Shown here: piece after piece, positions 1 to 11,163 of the stretch
Numbering within the stretch: the first letter of the stretch is position 1
Layout of the letters: the number at the start of each line of letters is the position of its first letter
Assembly (NCBI GenBank): GCA_947311845.1
Contig: CAMZMU010000063.1
Location: forward strand, 123,933,818-123,997,817
DNA length: 64,000 nt
Direction: 5' to 3'
Origin: Poa pratensis
Lineage: Eukaryota; Streptophyta; Magnoliopsida; Poales; Poaceae
Made by a program: the position numbers and the translations under genes
Notes under the pieces: generated by a model
Told to the model about the DNA's origin: nothing
Database searches by the model: none
What the model saw: only the letters and a program-made list of their open reading frames with translations

Positions 1-1840
1 CTGCATCTTTCCCTTTCCTTTTCTTCTTCCTACTAGTAATATCTGAAATTACTTGCAAAGAAACATCCCTGTTCACAGAGCTGTCACTTGCAGCAGTTGC
101 CTTCGAAAACTGAAAGCTATCCGTTTCCATGGAATCTGAGTTCAGAGGCATGTCACTTGCAGCAGCTACCTCCGTAGGCTGGTTATGGTCATTGTCCATC
201 AATATAAGATTATTACCATGGCTTGGAATCTCCTGGTTTGCATTCACTATCAGAGCTAAGGGATGAAACTGATTCTGAACTGATGCATCCATGTAGACTG
301 GCAACTTAAAAGACATAGGCAGATAGGAAAAGGTGGGCAACATAGCCAAAGCGAGAAGTCCAAGCTTAACTGCAGATGGAAGATGAATAACCATTGAACA
401 AAGATATGGAGCACAAAGAGTTTCACCATCAGTATATTCAGTCAGCCGAGGAGTGTGCACATTCCAGTAAATAGAGGCAAGAACATGATAAACCTCGATG
501 GGAAGAGGGATCATGAGGTTGATCTGTGCTCCTCCAGCTCGAACAAAACCCACATCTCCTGCCACAATGCCATGCATAAGGTTCTCAGCTGCCCTTTCTG
601 TAATTTCACTTTCCTCATTCCAAGCTGTGGGACCATCAGCTTGCACGTTACCTTCAGGTGTGACACCATCTATCAGAGACGGACCAGTGATTGTCTCCTT
701 TTTTTCCTTAACCTTCCAAAACCTTCTCGCCCGTTCTACGTATCTTGGCTTGGGCTTCCAGATAGCCTTTGAAGGGCCCCAACATGAACGGGCTAAATGC
801 CCCAGTTTCCGGCAGTTTCGGCATCGAAGCCCAATAGAACATTTAGGAGCTAAATGACCATAACCCAAGCATTTTGAGCAGAAACTTGTCATGTTGCAAG
901 CGTGGCATTTTCGGCCCAGAATCTGGCAGTGAGGGCAAACTCCAGGGCAAGATTCAACCAAATGATCTGAGAGGCTGCAACGAGCACATCGGCCCAGAAA
1001 TTTAAAAACTATATCCTTGGGCGGAATAATAGGCAGCTGGAGAGTTTCCTTGATTACCGCATCTGGATAGCGAGCAAACCGCAAATCCTCTATAGTCTCC
1101 AACGTCAGTTTAAGCAGATGAGCACATAATTTCTCATAGAAACCGTTCCCAACAAAAGTGCGATTTTGAATGACCTTATCTTCCAGAATAACCGGCTCGG
1201 AAAAGCTTCCAAATTTGATCAAACTCTTTTCAGAAAACACAGCTTCAGGTTCAGATACGGACTGATCAAAAGATCCAAATTTAATCACTGAATTCGTTTG
1301 CCGATCATGAATTCCCGGGACGCCAATATTAAATTTGGCCAGAACATCTCTAGAGGAGTTATCGCTCTGAGCACTCACTTTAAGAAAGTGCAGGTTTGGT
1401 CTGAAACTAGTAGCAGATCGATGAGAGACCTCTAAAATTTCCTCATTAGAACTCCAAACAGGATCGGCAGAAATATTTTTCCTCAAAGACATGTGATCTC
1501 CTCTGAACAAGGTAAAGTGGCAAACAAAATCTGGCCAAACTCTATCACGTAAACCATAAATAAAGTGACCCACTCTGTTGGATGCCACCGAAAATCTGAA
1601 CCGGCGATCAGAGAGTTTTGAAACATTGAAATCCGAATGATTCCCACCAATGCAACTTTGGAGAGCCAGAGCCACGGATTCTTCCGTGAGAATGAAAGAA
1701 GCCGAAGAAAAAGCCACAACTAGGAAGAACTCCTTGGAAGAAACTGAGGGGGAGAAAGAAACCGAAGATCCGAATCGTGCACGCACCTGTGCCTCCACAG
1801 CGAGGCCTGGGGAGAAGTCCCAGTGGAGTAACGCGTCCAT
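1..1840 (-). CDS. LINE A ORF1, zinc-knuckle gag-like protein (partial)
   Basis: The reading frame opens at an ATG at 1840 and stays open for 613 codons to the edge of the window, so it has no stop in view. The N-terminal half (about residues 20-150) looks like the DUF4283-type domain of grass LINE ORF1 proteins, with stretches such as LSDRRFRFSVASNRVGHFI and YGLRDRVWPDF. Residues about 285-353 form a cysteine- and histidine-rich cluster of several CxxC and CCHC knuckles (CARC, CPHC, CHAC, CSKC..GHLAPKC, CRNC..GHLARSC). The far C-terminal part is Ser/Asp-rich and ends in a Lys/Arg run (RKKKRKGK). ORF1 proteins of this type bind element RNA to form the retrotransposition particle. The frame has no break in 1.8 kb, which suggests a fairly young copy. 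Confidence 0.75.
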   Translation of the reverse strand, partial: MDALLHWDFSPGLAVEAQVRARFGSSVSFSPSVSSKEFFLVVAFSSASFILTEESVALALQSCIGGNHSDFNVSKLSDRRFRFSVASNRVGHFIYGLRDRVWPDFVCHFTLFRGDHMSLRKNISADPVWSSNEEILEVSHRSATSFRPNLHFLKVSAQSDNSSRDVLAKFNIGVPGIHDRQTNSVIKFGSFDQSVSEPEAVFSEKSLIKFGSFSEPVILEDKVIQNRTFVGNGFYEKLCAHLLKLTLETIEDLRFARYPDAVIKETLQLPIIPPKDIVFKFLGRCARCSLSDHLVESCPGVCPHCQILGRKCHACNMTSFCSKCLGYGHLAPKCSIGLRCRNCRKLGHLARSCWGPSKAIWKPKPRYVERARRFWKVKEKKETITGPSLIDGVTPEGNVQADGPTAWNEESEITERAAENLMHGIVAGDVGFVRAGGAQINLMIPLPIEVYHVLASIYWNVHTPRLTEYTDGETLCAPYLCSMVIHLPSAVKLGLLALAMLPTFSYLPMSFKLPVYMDASVQNQFHPLALIVNANQEIPSHGNNLILMDNDHNQPTEVAAASDMPLNSDSMETDSFQFSKATAASDSSVNRDVSLQVISDITSRKKKRKGKDA

Positions 1841-1989
1841 GGCACCAAGATCTAGACGCCATTGACATGGTGGAGGGCCGGAGTTGGGGGTGGGAGCGGT
1901 GGGAGGGTTGGGAGGTGGGAGAGGAGAGCCATCTCTATTTTCTATACTCCCCCCTCTCACCAAGGAGAACACACAAGTTTTAGGAACTT
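1..1989 (-). mobile_element. LINE A, 5' end (runs off the left edge)
   Basis: This is the 5' part of a non-LTR retrotransposon on the minus strand. It has a 5' leader of about 150 bp (1841-1989) followed by an open ORF1 that continues past base 1. The ORF2 and poly(A) tail would lie to the left of the window. The right border falls at 1989/1990, exactly where the ORF2 of LINE B is interrupted, so LINE A probably inserted into LINE B in the same orientation. The border is placed from the loss of LINE B coding homology and may be off by a few bases. Confidence 0.72.
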
Positions 1990-4740
1990 AAATGTGAATC
2001 ACCTGATTTCCATGAAACCTGTGACAACGCACTTGAACCTATATATTTCCTCCTAAGAAGAGTTTGCCACACCCCATCTTCGGTCAAAAGCTTAAACAAC
2101 CATTTACCATGGAGGGCTCTATTCTTGACCTGAAGGTCATGAATCCCAAGACCGCCATGGTCCTTAGGTCGGCACACTACATCCCATTTTACCAGCCGAT
2201 ATTTCTTTTTTTCATTATCCCCTTGCCAAAAGAATCTGGATCGAAAGTAATCCAATCGATGTAAGACTCCCTTTGGTAATTGGAAGAAGGATATCATATA
2301 CAGCACCATATTAGTTAGGACTGAATTTATGAGCACCAACCTCCCACCTAAGGACAATAATTTTCCTTTCCAGCTACTCAACCTCTTTTGTAGTCTCTCC
2401 TCATCATGCTTCCATTGAGCTATCGTTAGCCTCCTAAAGTGAATTGGGATGCCAAGATAGTTAATTGGAAACTGACCAAGCACACAGCCGAATAACTCAG
2501 CATATTGGGTAGCCTCCTCTTGAGCGTCGCCAAAACAAAACACTTCACTTTTATGGAAATTAATTTTTAGACCGAAAAGTTGCTCGAACGCTGATAATAT
2601 TAATTTCAGATTTCTTGCCTTTTCCATGTCATGTTCCATAAAAAGAATTGTATCGTCAGCGTATTGTAGAATGGATAATCCGCCATCCACTAGGTGCGGT
2701 ACCACTCTAGCAATTTGCCCATCGGATTTCGCCCGCTCAATGATTATGGCTAACATATCAGCAACTATATTAAACAATATAGGTGATAATGGATCGCCTT
2801 GCCGTAATCCCTTTTTCGTCTGGAAGTATCTACCAACATCGTCATTAACTTTGATGGCAACACTTCCTCCGGAAACGAAATTATGTATCATTGCGCGCCA
2901 CTCAGCTGAAAAACCTTTCATTCTGAGTGTCTGTTGCAGGAAAGACCATTTGACTTTATCATAAGCCTTTTCAAAGTCTATTTTTAGGATAACTCCATTT
3001 AGTTTTTTCTGATGCATCTCATGAACTGTTTCATGTAAAATCACAACTCCGTTAAGGATATTGCGACCTTGCATAAAAGCCGTCTGAGTGGGTCTCACAA
3101 CGTGATCGGCCACCGAATTAAGCCTAATAGTAGCGGTTTTAGTGAAGATTTTGAAGCTAACGTTAAGAAGACAGATAGGTCTATATTGTTGGATCCTTTC
3201 TGCTCCATTCACCTTAGGCAACACAATTATCTCACTGAAATTTAGGCGAAATAGCTCGAGTTGTCCAGCATGTAAAGCATTAAACAACTCGAGCAAGTCC
3301 GATTGGATTATGTCCCAAAAAGTTTGATAAAACTCAGTGGGAAAACCATCCGGACCCGGTGCTTTGTTGTGTTCCATTTGGAATACCGCCTTCTTCACCT
3401 CCTCCACAGAGTAAGGAGCTGTCAAATGGGCGTTTTCCTGATCGGAAACTTGTGGAATATCATTTGTTTGGGATTCGTCAAGCGAGAAATTATCCGCATC
3501 CGGCTCACCAAACAGATTTTTGTAGTACTTCGTGATATAGGATTTCAATTGCTCATGGCCTTCAATCGTACGTACCCTCCTCCTGGTTGAGGGAATGAAT
3601 GAGTTTCTTTCTATGTCTGCCATTAGCAAGACTATGAAAGTATCTCGTATTCGAGTCCCCTTCCAGAATAAATTGGGCCTTTGATCGTTGGTACCATTTG
3701 ATCTCCTCTTCACGAAGAAGACCCGTCATCTCGGCATTAGAACGATTTTTTAGATCGATCTCTTGCGTTGATAGAGGTCTAATTTCCGCAAAAGCCTCTA
3801 ATTCATCAATAATAGATGACAACCGAAGCTTCTCATTTTTTAGTTGACCTACCATATGTCTCGCCCAACCAATCATGTGTTTGCGCAATGCGCGTATTTT
3901 GTTATTCCACCTTTGGATTGGCGTTAGACCAGGTACCGGTCTTTCCCACACCCTTTTAACCATTTCGAAAAACCCGTCCCTATGTAACCAACCCAATTCA
4001 AATTTGAATTGGCGTTTACACGATGGATTAGGTTTTCCGGTGGTTAGAAGTATGGGTGCATGATCCGACAATGGCTCTATACGTTCGAGGACCCGTACTG
4101 AGACCATTGGGTATTTAATTTCCCAATCCGAATCCATCAATACACGGTCCAGCTTCTCGTATGTTGGCTCTGGGAGGCTATTAGCCCAAGTGTATTGCCT
4201 CCCAATCATCGAAACTTCTCTTAGACTAAGACTGTCAATAACAGCATTGAATAAGAGAGGTCATCGGTTGTCGAATCTGCCTCTACTCTTCTCATGTGGG
4301 AACCTTAGCAAATTAAAATCTCCCCCTATAATTATAGGATATGGGTTATCTTTTGCCACGTTCACCAACTCTCTGAGGAAAGCAGATTTGTACTCGTCTT
4401 GGGCAGCACCATACACAACGACAAGAGTCCATGTGAAGTTGTCAGCCTTGTTACGAATGTAGACTTTAATATGAAAGTCACCTTCCGAACTAGCCAACAC
4501 ATCCATGGTCTCTGTTCTGACGCTTAATAAAATGCCCCCAGACCTGCCACGTGGCGGACGAGACCTCCAAGTGAACTCTACTCTACCCGACAAGCGGTTC
4601 AGTAGACTCGCTGAGAAGTCCTGTTTACCGGTTTCGAAAATCCCCACAAAGTCCAATCGATGATCCCGAATAGAATCAGCAATACGAGCATGTTTAGCTA
4701 AGTCACGAAGATCTCTGCTATTCTCGAATATGCCATTCAT
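1990..4740 (-). pseudogene. LINE B ORF2, endonuclease-reverse transcriptase (broken)
   Basis: The frame encodes an apurinic-type endonuclease (GGDFNLLR, SDHAP) and then a non-LTR reverse transcriptase ([38 protein letters not shown], catalytic YADD at about 2660). The product would nick target DNA and prime reverse transcription there. Two lesions are visible: an in-frame TGA at 4261-4263, with the same frame resuming directly after it, and a frameshift between about 3560 and 3600. The first endonuclease motif is also degenerate (FENSRDLRD where a WN.RGL-type motif is expected). The C-terminal zinc-binding region is cut off at 1990 by LINE A. Confidence 0.82.
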
Positions 4741-6287
4741 TGGGAAACAATTGGGGGTGTGGACAACCTCGCATTTTTCCGTGGCGTTTTCTTATTTTTC
4801 TTATGAGAGTCTGCTTTGGACTTGCGGTAAGATGCTTTCAGATCATATAATGAACTCAACACCGCCTCGTCTAAGCGACCCTCCGATACATCGCCCACTA
4901 GATGTGAGAGGAGCTGGACATCAATTGTGTCATGTAGCTCCTCCTCATCCATGTGAGCCGTATCCGACTTGCACGAGACTTTTGGAGTGACTGTTAACCG
5001 GTCATATTCCAATCGTCTTAATGCATTAGTCGACATAGCAATTTGTGCAGTATTATTACCCAAAGAAAAACCTACCCTATTCAATTTATCAGAGATGCTT
5101 GAATTTGAAAAAGGAAGGAACGACTTTGAGGATTTGGACATACCATTGACATCCAGGTTGTGCTCCGCCTTGCGCCTCATAGCCCTCGTCATGGAGACCT
5201 CGTCCGTGGCGGATGAGCCATCCACTGCTACGACGTGCCTCTCGCTCCTCCTCAACGGGGTCGGCACCGGTGGAGGCAATGGTGAAGTAGAGCCCACACC
5301 CGGCGTCGGAGTCGACACCGGGGAAGGCAATGGTGAAGTAGGGCCCACACCCGGCGTCGGGGTCAGCACCGGAGACGGCAAAGGTGAAATAGAGCCCATC
5401 CCCAGCGTCGAACCACGTACCGACGTCGCCGGGCTGCCGTGCAGCAGAGCGTCCGGCTGCCGCGCTGTTGTAGCAGACAGAAACTGCACGTCCGGCTTCG
5501 AAGCAGCAGGCTGGCGCTGCCCAGCTGGGCCAGCGTCCTCTCCAGCTCCAGGCAGCACACGCAGCTGCACATCCGCCCCGGGCGGTGGACTGCTTGTTGC
5601 CGCGCGCGGCCCATCAGTGCCAGGGACGGTCGCCGGAGAGAAGCTGCCAGCCCGTGGCCCAACAGCAACCGTCGGCGAGCCCACCGCGCTGGGCGACGAC
5701 GAGCAGACGGCCGCCCATGGGCCAGCAGCGCTCTGCAGGCCAGCATTTTCCCTGGGCGACGTAGAGCTGTCCCGCGAACTTGGTCCAGTAGCAGCGACCT
5801 GCACATGATTGGTCTGCATGCCTGAAGCGTTGATTGCCTCTTCCAGCACATGATCAACAGCACCCGTCCCATTACACTTGGAGGAGACCAGCTGCGCCAC
5901 AATTTCCTTCCCTCTCGGTGTTTGTGGATTTTCATTAAACGGAGTCACCGCAATTCCATGGCTGACCGCAACGGACCCAAGTAGCCCCAGCGATGAACTC
6001 CCCGGCCCCGACGCATTAGCCTGGGGCATGTGAGTGTCACCATCCGCGGACTTTGGCGGCTCATCCAAGTGCGACTCGTCGGTGTCTTTTTCCTCCGTAC
6101 CCCTTGCATCATCATCTTTATCATTCCGCCTCCAAATGAAGGGTACAAAGTCTGGTTCAGCGGCATAGTCCGCCGCCTCCTTACTGAACCGAAAAGAGTA
6201 CCCTTTCAGTATCACAAAGGCATCAGCTTTAACCTCCCTTGTATTTTGTACATTATTATCCTCGTAATAACATGAAAATAGTGCCAC
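4737..6287 (-). pseudogene. LINE B ORF1, C-terminal part
   Basis: The open frame is 516 codons. The first 60 residues match the end of the nucleic-acid-binding region of grass LINE ORF1 proteins (RFSKEAADYAAEPDFVPF). The middle is a long low-complexity Pro/Ser/Ala/Gly-rich linker. The C-terminal 150 residues are Lys/Asp-rich (RRKAEHNLDVN, and a final KKNKKTPRKN). The expected N-terminal domain and CCHC knuckles are missing because of the 5' truncation. Its stop overlaps the start of ORF2 by a few bases, the usual layout in these elements. Confidence 0.6.
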
Positions 6288-6290
6288 TAC

Positions 6291-7415
6291 TGTTGCCTAC
6301 CTGCAATCATATATTATATATCTTAGCTGGAAAACCTACTGCCTATCGGTCCGGTTTTGGTAACAGGAATACTATTATATATTAACCAGTGAGGGCTTTG
6401 CTATGCCCTGTTGTTGCATATTACTAGCATGCATGGCGCATATGGAATTTAGTCTCAATCTTAAGTTGTGTGACCGGCCAACAGCCGCAATGCTACCATA
6501 TGCCTTTGTTAGGGAAGTGATCATCTAAATGATAAATATCATGTATTAGAAGAAGTAAAATAAGTTATATACGTTCCATCTTAGCCTATGATCCTTGTAT
6601 CTGTGCACATAGTGAGATTATAACAAAAAGTGTTTGACTTCAGAACCATTTGCAAGCACGGAAGCACCTTTCTTATAATCATGGCGTTTATAGTTTCATG
6701 AATCCTGATAACGTGTGAGTTTTTTCTTTCTTGTGTTGCAGTTATATACAAGTGTCACCGAGTAAAACATTACTCTTTGTTTGATTTAACTTTATGAGAA
6801 ACCATTTTTTCGTGCATCCCAGTTAGACCTACAAGAGAGTTTGCTTTCTCGGCTACGGCTATTGATAGATTTTGGTTTTCCTAAAACTATTTGCATTGGT
6901 CATGTTCAGTTCACACATTGACCAATCAGATCCTTACAGATAGATCATCAGCAGAAACAAAGTATGCATTGGTCATGTTCAGTCATTGCCGTGATAATTG
7001 TGACTGTGCAGCTAAGAATTTATCCATCAAACCAACCATAAATTGTAGGCCTCAAGTTCCCAATGGCTGGGCCGCTGGGTCGTTCTGTATCTTCTACTTA
7101 ATTGAATATGTTGTTATTTATCTGCCTTGAATTATCATATTGAATTGCCACATAAATGATCAACTACAGCTCTAAGAACATAAGCTAATCCAGATGAAAC
7201 GATTTTAGTGAGAAATAAAATTGTGCTTCTGCATATATTGGACTGCATAACGTGAAGTCTGTATTTTGGCTATGGCCTTGGTACGTCAAACTCTTAATAA
7301 TCATAGAATTTTTTTAGGAGGCAGGATGTTGCTCTGTATTCGTAGAGGCTGCTGGTGCCAGTGTTTCTAAGGTTCAGGGTTATGCCCTGTAGAACCAGAC
7401 TGGTTACATTGTGTG
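6291..7415. other. Gene-free flank between LINE B and LINE C
   Basis: This is about 1.1 kb of AT-rich sequence with no convincing reading frame, tRNA or terminal repeat. Because LINE C is flanked by a target duplication, the sequence at 7415 and the sequence at 14030 were contiguous before that insertion. The right end of this stretch may therefore be downstream DNA of the F-box pseudogene. Confidence 0.5.
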
Positions 7416-7430
7416 GTGTGTTCTCAGTTT
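7416..7430. repeat. LINE C target-site duplication, 3' side
   Basis: The 15-bp sequence GTGTGTTCTCAGTTT here is identical to 14030-14044. The bases just outside both copies differ, so the duplication is exactly 15 bp, a normal length for a LINE. Confidence 0.92.
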
Positions 7431-7557
7431 TTGACGAAAAGGCAGTCGAGCCTGCTTTTCTTATTGCATATAGAAGAGGAGTACAAGAGGTACACGAACC
7501 AAAAACAGTAAAAAACTAGTCTAGAAGTACAACTACAGCTGCGTTAGCAAACAGCAG

Positions 7558-10500
7558 CTAGTCTGGCTCCCGCGGTCTGCACAGCAGGTCAGCGGCGCCT
7601 GATCTACCAGCTTCTTTCCACAGTTTAGCTTCATCGATAATCCCTGCGTGAATTCTGTTTAGAGGAGCAGCAGTGTTCTGAAAAATTCTTGAGTTACGCT
7701 CTTTCCACAATGACCACCACGTTAAATGTACCAGCGTAACCCAGCTTTTTCTTCTATTTGCTGGTTGCGCGTTGCTGGTGCTAGTTAACCAGTCCGTCAA
7801 CCTGTTTGTGTCGACGGCCGGAGCAAGGCTTGAGGGCAGCGCTGCCGTCGTGATCAGCTTTCTCCACAACCTGATGGCGATCGGGCAAGTTGCAAGCAGG
7901 TGAAGTGCAGTTTCTTGCTCGGAGAGGCACAACACGCAAGATGCATTATGCGGCCACCCCTTCTTCTGTAGGCAGTCCGCGGTGTGGCATTTACCGAGCA
8001 GGGCCAGCCAACTGAATATGCGACACTTGAGGGGAGCCTCGCTGTTCCAGATCAGCTCCCGGAAATCGCACCGCGTGGATCCCTCAAATTGCATCAGGTA
8101 AGCCGAGGTAGCCGAGTAGGCTCCGTTGGCCGTCCATCGCCAGGTCACCTTGTCAGACACGTCTGGTCGCAGTTGTGTTCCCTCCACCAAGCCATGAAGA
8201 AGGAGGAACTGTTGGAGCGCGACCGTCGTCAGCCCGCGCTTGAAGTGGCGCACCCACTTGTCATCTGCCAGGGCTTGCGCCACTGTCACCGAGCGTAAGG
8301 TGCAGAAACTGAAGAGTTCGGGCATCATCTTGTCCAGCGCTTGGTCACCGAGCCATGGATCCTTCCAGAACAAGATCGTGTGGCCGTTCCCAAGATCGAA
8401 TGTGACGGCCGCGTTGAAGAGGTTGCGGGCGCGCACGTCAATGTTCAGCGGCATCCCGGCCCACGCCTTGTCTGGGTGAGCCCAAGTCTGCCATAGCCAA
8501 CGAACCCGTAGGGCAGTGGCTTTACGCTCCAGGTCAGTGATACCGAGACCACCAAACTCCAGAGGTCTACAAATTGCTTCCCAGCGTACAAGACAGCGGC
8601 CTCCTGTTGCTAGCTCGTCGTTGCACCAGAGGAAACCTCGGCGTAGCTTATCAATGGCCTTGATGAGCCATTTTGGTGGATCGATCACCAGCAATTGGTA
8701 AATGTTCATAGCAGATAGGACGTGCTTGACCAATAGCAGTCTGGCGTCAATCGAGAAGTTGCCTTTGTTCCAGCCCTTGACCTTGCCAGCCAGCTTGTCA
8801 ATGGCAGGTTGCAGGTCGCCTTTGCGGAGCCGTCGGTCTGAGAGTGGAAGGCCAAGGTACTGGCATGGAAATTGTTGCACTGGGCAGTGAAGACACGCCG
8901 CAAGAGCTTGGACATCCAGGTTGGAGCAGTGGATTGGGATCATTGAGCTTTTGTTGAAGTTAGTCAACAGTCCAGTGGCTTCCCCAAAACATTGCAGAAT
9001 CAGCTTGATTGATGTGAGGTCTTGCACGTCTGGTTCAGCAAAAATCACCACATCATCCGCATACATCGCCAATCTGTTTTTGGCCTGGAGGTGTCTGTTG
9101 GTACGCAGGACACCGTGTCGGTCAGCAAGCGCAAATAGTTGAGCTAGGACATCGGCTGCAATGTCGAACAGCAATGGTGAAAGTGGGTCGCCCTGACGGA
9201 GGCCACGTCGGTGGAAAATACAGTCAGTTAGCTCTCCATTGACGAGGATGCGTGTGGAGGTGGAGAACAGCAGACATGCGATCCAATCCCTCCAAAGCAC
9301 GCCAAAGCCCTTGGCTTCCAGAATTTCCATTAAGAACTCCCAGGATAGCGAGTCAAATGCCTTCTGCAGATCAAGCTTCAGAAGTACAGCAGGCACCTTC
9401 TTCTGACGGAGGAGTCTAGCTTGCGCACGTACGAGCACGAAGTTATCATGGATCGCGCGGTGCTTGATGAATGCGCTCTGACAGGGTTTAACAAGCTCTT
9501 GCATCCGTGGTCTCAGCCGTAGGGCAAGGATTTTTGTGAACAACTTGCCGAAAAAATGAACTAGGCTGATAGGCCTGTATTCCTTTGGGTGCACGGCGTC
9601 AGGCGATTTGGGCAGCAAAATCATAGTGGCAGAGTTAAGCAGATGCAGGCTGCGGGTGTGGCGGTTCTGAAGAGCTGTAATCGCCCTCATGAGGTCATTG
9701 CAGACAACAGCCCAACATGATTTGAAGAACAGAGCAGTGAACCCGTCCGTGCCCGGCGCCTTATCAGATGGCAAGTCCATGACCGCAGCTCGCACTTCAT
9801 CAAGTGTAATTGGGATTTCTTGTTCCGTGAGGTCTAGTTTTGTGATGCCCATAGCAGCCAGGTTAATGGAGTGTTGCCTGTCCTTTCTCTCCCCAAGCAG
9901 CTTCTGGAAAAAGTCCCAGAAAGCATGCTCTTTTTGCTCCTGCTCCGTAAGCACTGCACCCTCGTACTCCACCCGATGGATGAAGCTCTTGCGACGCCGC
10001 GCAGAAGCTTTGGCGTGGAAGAACCGAGTACTCGCGTCCCCTTCTTTGATCCACTGAATGCGTGATCTTTGTCTCCACTTGGTGCGCTGTATGGCTTCGA
10101 TACCGAGGCGGTTCATCTTCAGCATAGCACGAAATTGTCGTTCTTCATCAGATAGCTGCCTGACATCCATTGCTTGGTCCAGTCTGAGGATCAGCTCGCT
10201 GGTGATGGCTGCACGAAGTTCTAGGTCGGAGCAGATCCTGGAGTTCCAGCTAGTTAGTGCTTTGGCAGTAGCAGCAAGCTTGGCGTGCAGGTTTAAGAAG
10301 GGATCGGAGCGGCAGGGTACAGAGTTCCATGCGGTTTTGACAACGTCGGGGAAGTCCTGCCTTGCAACCCAAGAGTTTTCGAATCTGAACCTTCTGACTG
10401 GCTTGAAACCGGCATCTGTGCTCAGCAGTATGGACAATGGTCTGAGATCTCCGATGAGATTGCTTGTAAAATGCAGTCAGGGAATTCTGCATCCCAAAAT

Positions 10501-11126
10501 TGGTCAAACAGGACACGATCAAGCCTCACCATCGTGGCTGCCTGTTGCTCATTGCTCCATGTATATCTGCGCCCATGCAAGTATAAGTCCTTAAGCTGCA
10601 GATCATTGATGAACCCACGAAACGCTGCCATATTTCTTCTGTTGATGTTCTGGTTGTTCTTGTCACTTGCTTTGATAATCATATTGAAGTCTCCAGCGAT
10701 GACAGTGGCAGTGGACACCGGCAGGTTTGCTGAAACAGTATCCCTCAGAGATTGCAAGAACACTGCCTTCTCGCTGTCAGTTTGCGGCCCATACACAGCG
10801 ATCAAATTGATCGGTTTTTGGGTCTTCAGCAAGAATCCGTGGATAGCAGCAGAGTAGGGGGAGACAAATCTTGCAGCAACATTGAGTTCGTCAGCCTTCC
10901 AGGCTACCAAAATTCCCCCTCTGGTTCCATCTGCCGGTGAAAAGCAAAATTCAGAAAACGACTGTCCGCAACACTGATGAACAACGTTCAGATCAACAAA
11001 TTGCATCTTGGTCTCTTGCAAACAAACTACGGATACATTGTGCTTTCGGATCACAGCATAAACAACAGCCCTACGGGCCAGATCGTTGAGCCCCCTAACA
11101 TTCCAGATAAGGATGTTGCAATTCAT
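7558..11126 (-). pseudogene. LINE C ORF2, endonuclease-RT with one frameshift
   Basis: Two overlapping frames make up one polyprotein. The first (11126-10422, 234 residues) is the endonuclease (WNVRGLNDLARR, CLQETK, AGDFNMI, ending at ISDHCP). The second (10437-7558) carries the reverse transcriptase ([48 protein letters not shown]) and a C-terminal zf-RVT zinc-binding domain (FSWLALLGKCHTADCL, CVLC...HLLATC). The frames are joined right after the SDHCP motif, where one base appears to be missing in the minus-strand sequence near 10435. All catalytic residues I can identify are present, so the frameshift is the only obvious defect. A sequencing error at this point cannot be excluded. Confidence 0.88.
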
Positions 11127-11163
11127 AAGTAAACATGGTCGACAGGCTGCTCCAAGCGCGGAC

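Larger units (their letters stand above)
1990..6290 (-). mobile_element. LINE B, 5'-truncated and interrupted at its 3' side
   Basis: This minus-strand LINE has the C-terminal part of ORF1 (6287-4737) and an ORF2 with endonuclease and reverse transcriptase (4740-1990). ORF1 has no zinc-knuckle region, so the 5' end is truncated near 6290. ORF2 stops abruptly inside the segment that normally leads into the zf-RVT domain, at the border with LINE A. No target duplication can be checked because the other end is outside the window. ORF2 holds one in-frame stop and one frameshift, so this copy is dead. Confidence 0.75.

Noticed and set aside
5363..5935. Open frames on both strands beside the LINE B ORF1 linker
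   Set aside because: High GC and low complexity explain them. They lack domains.
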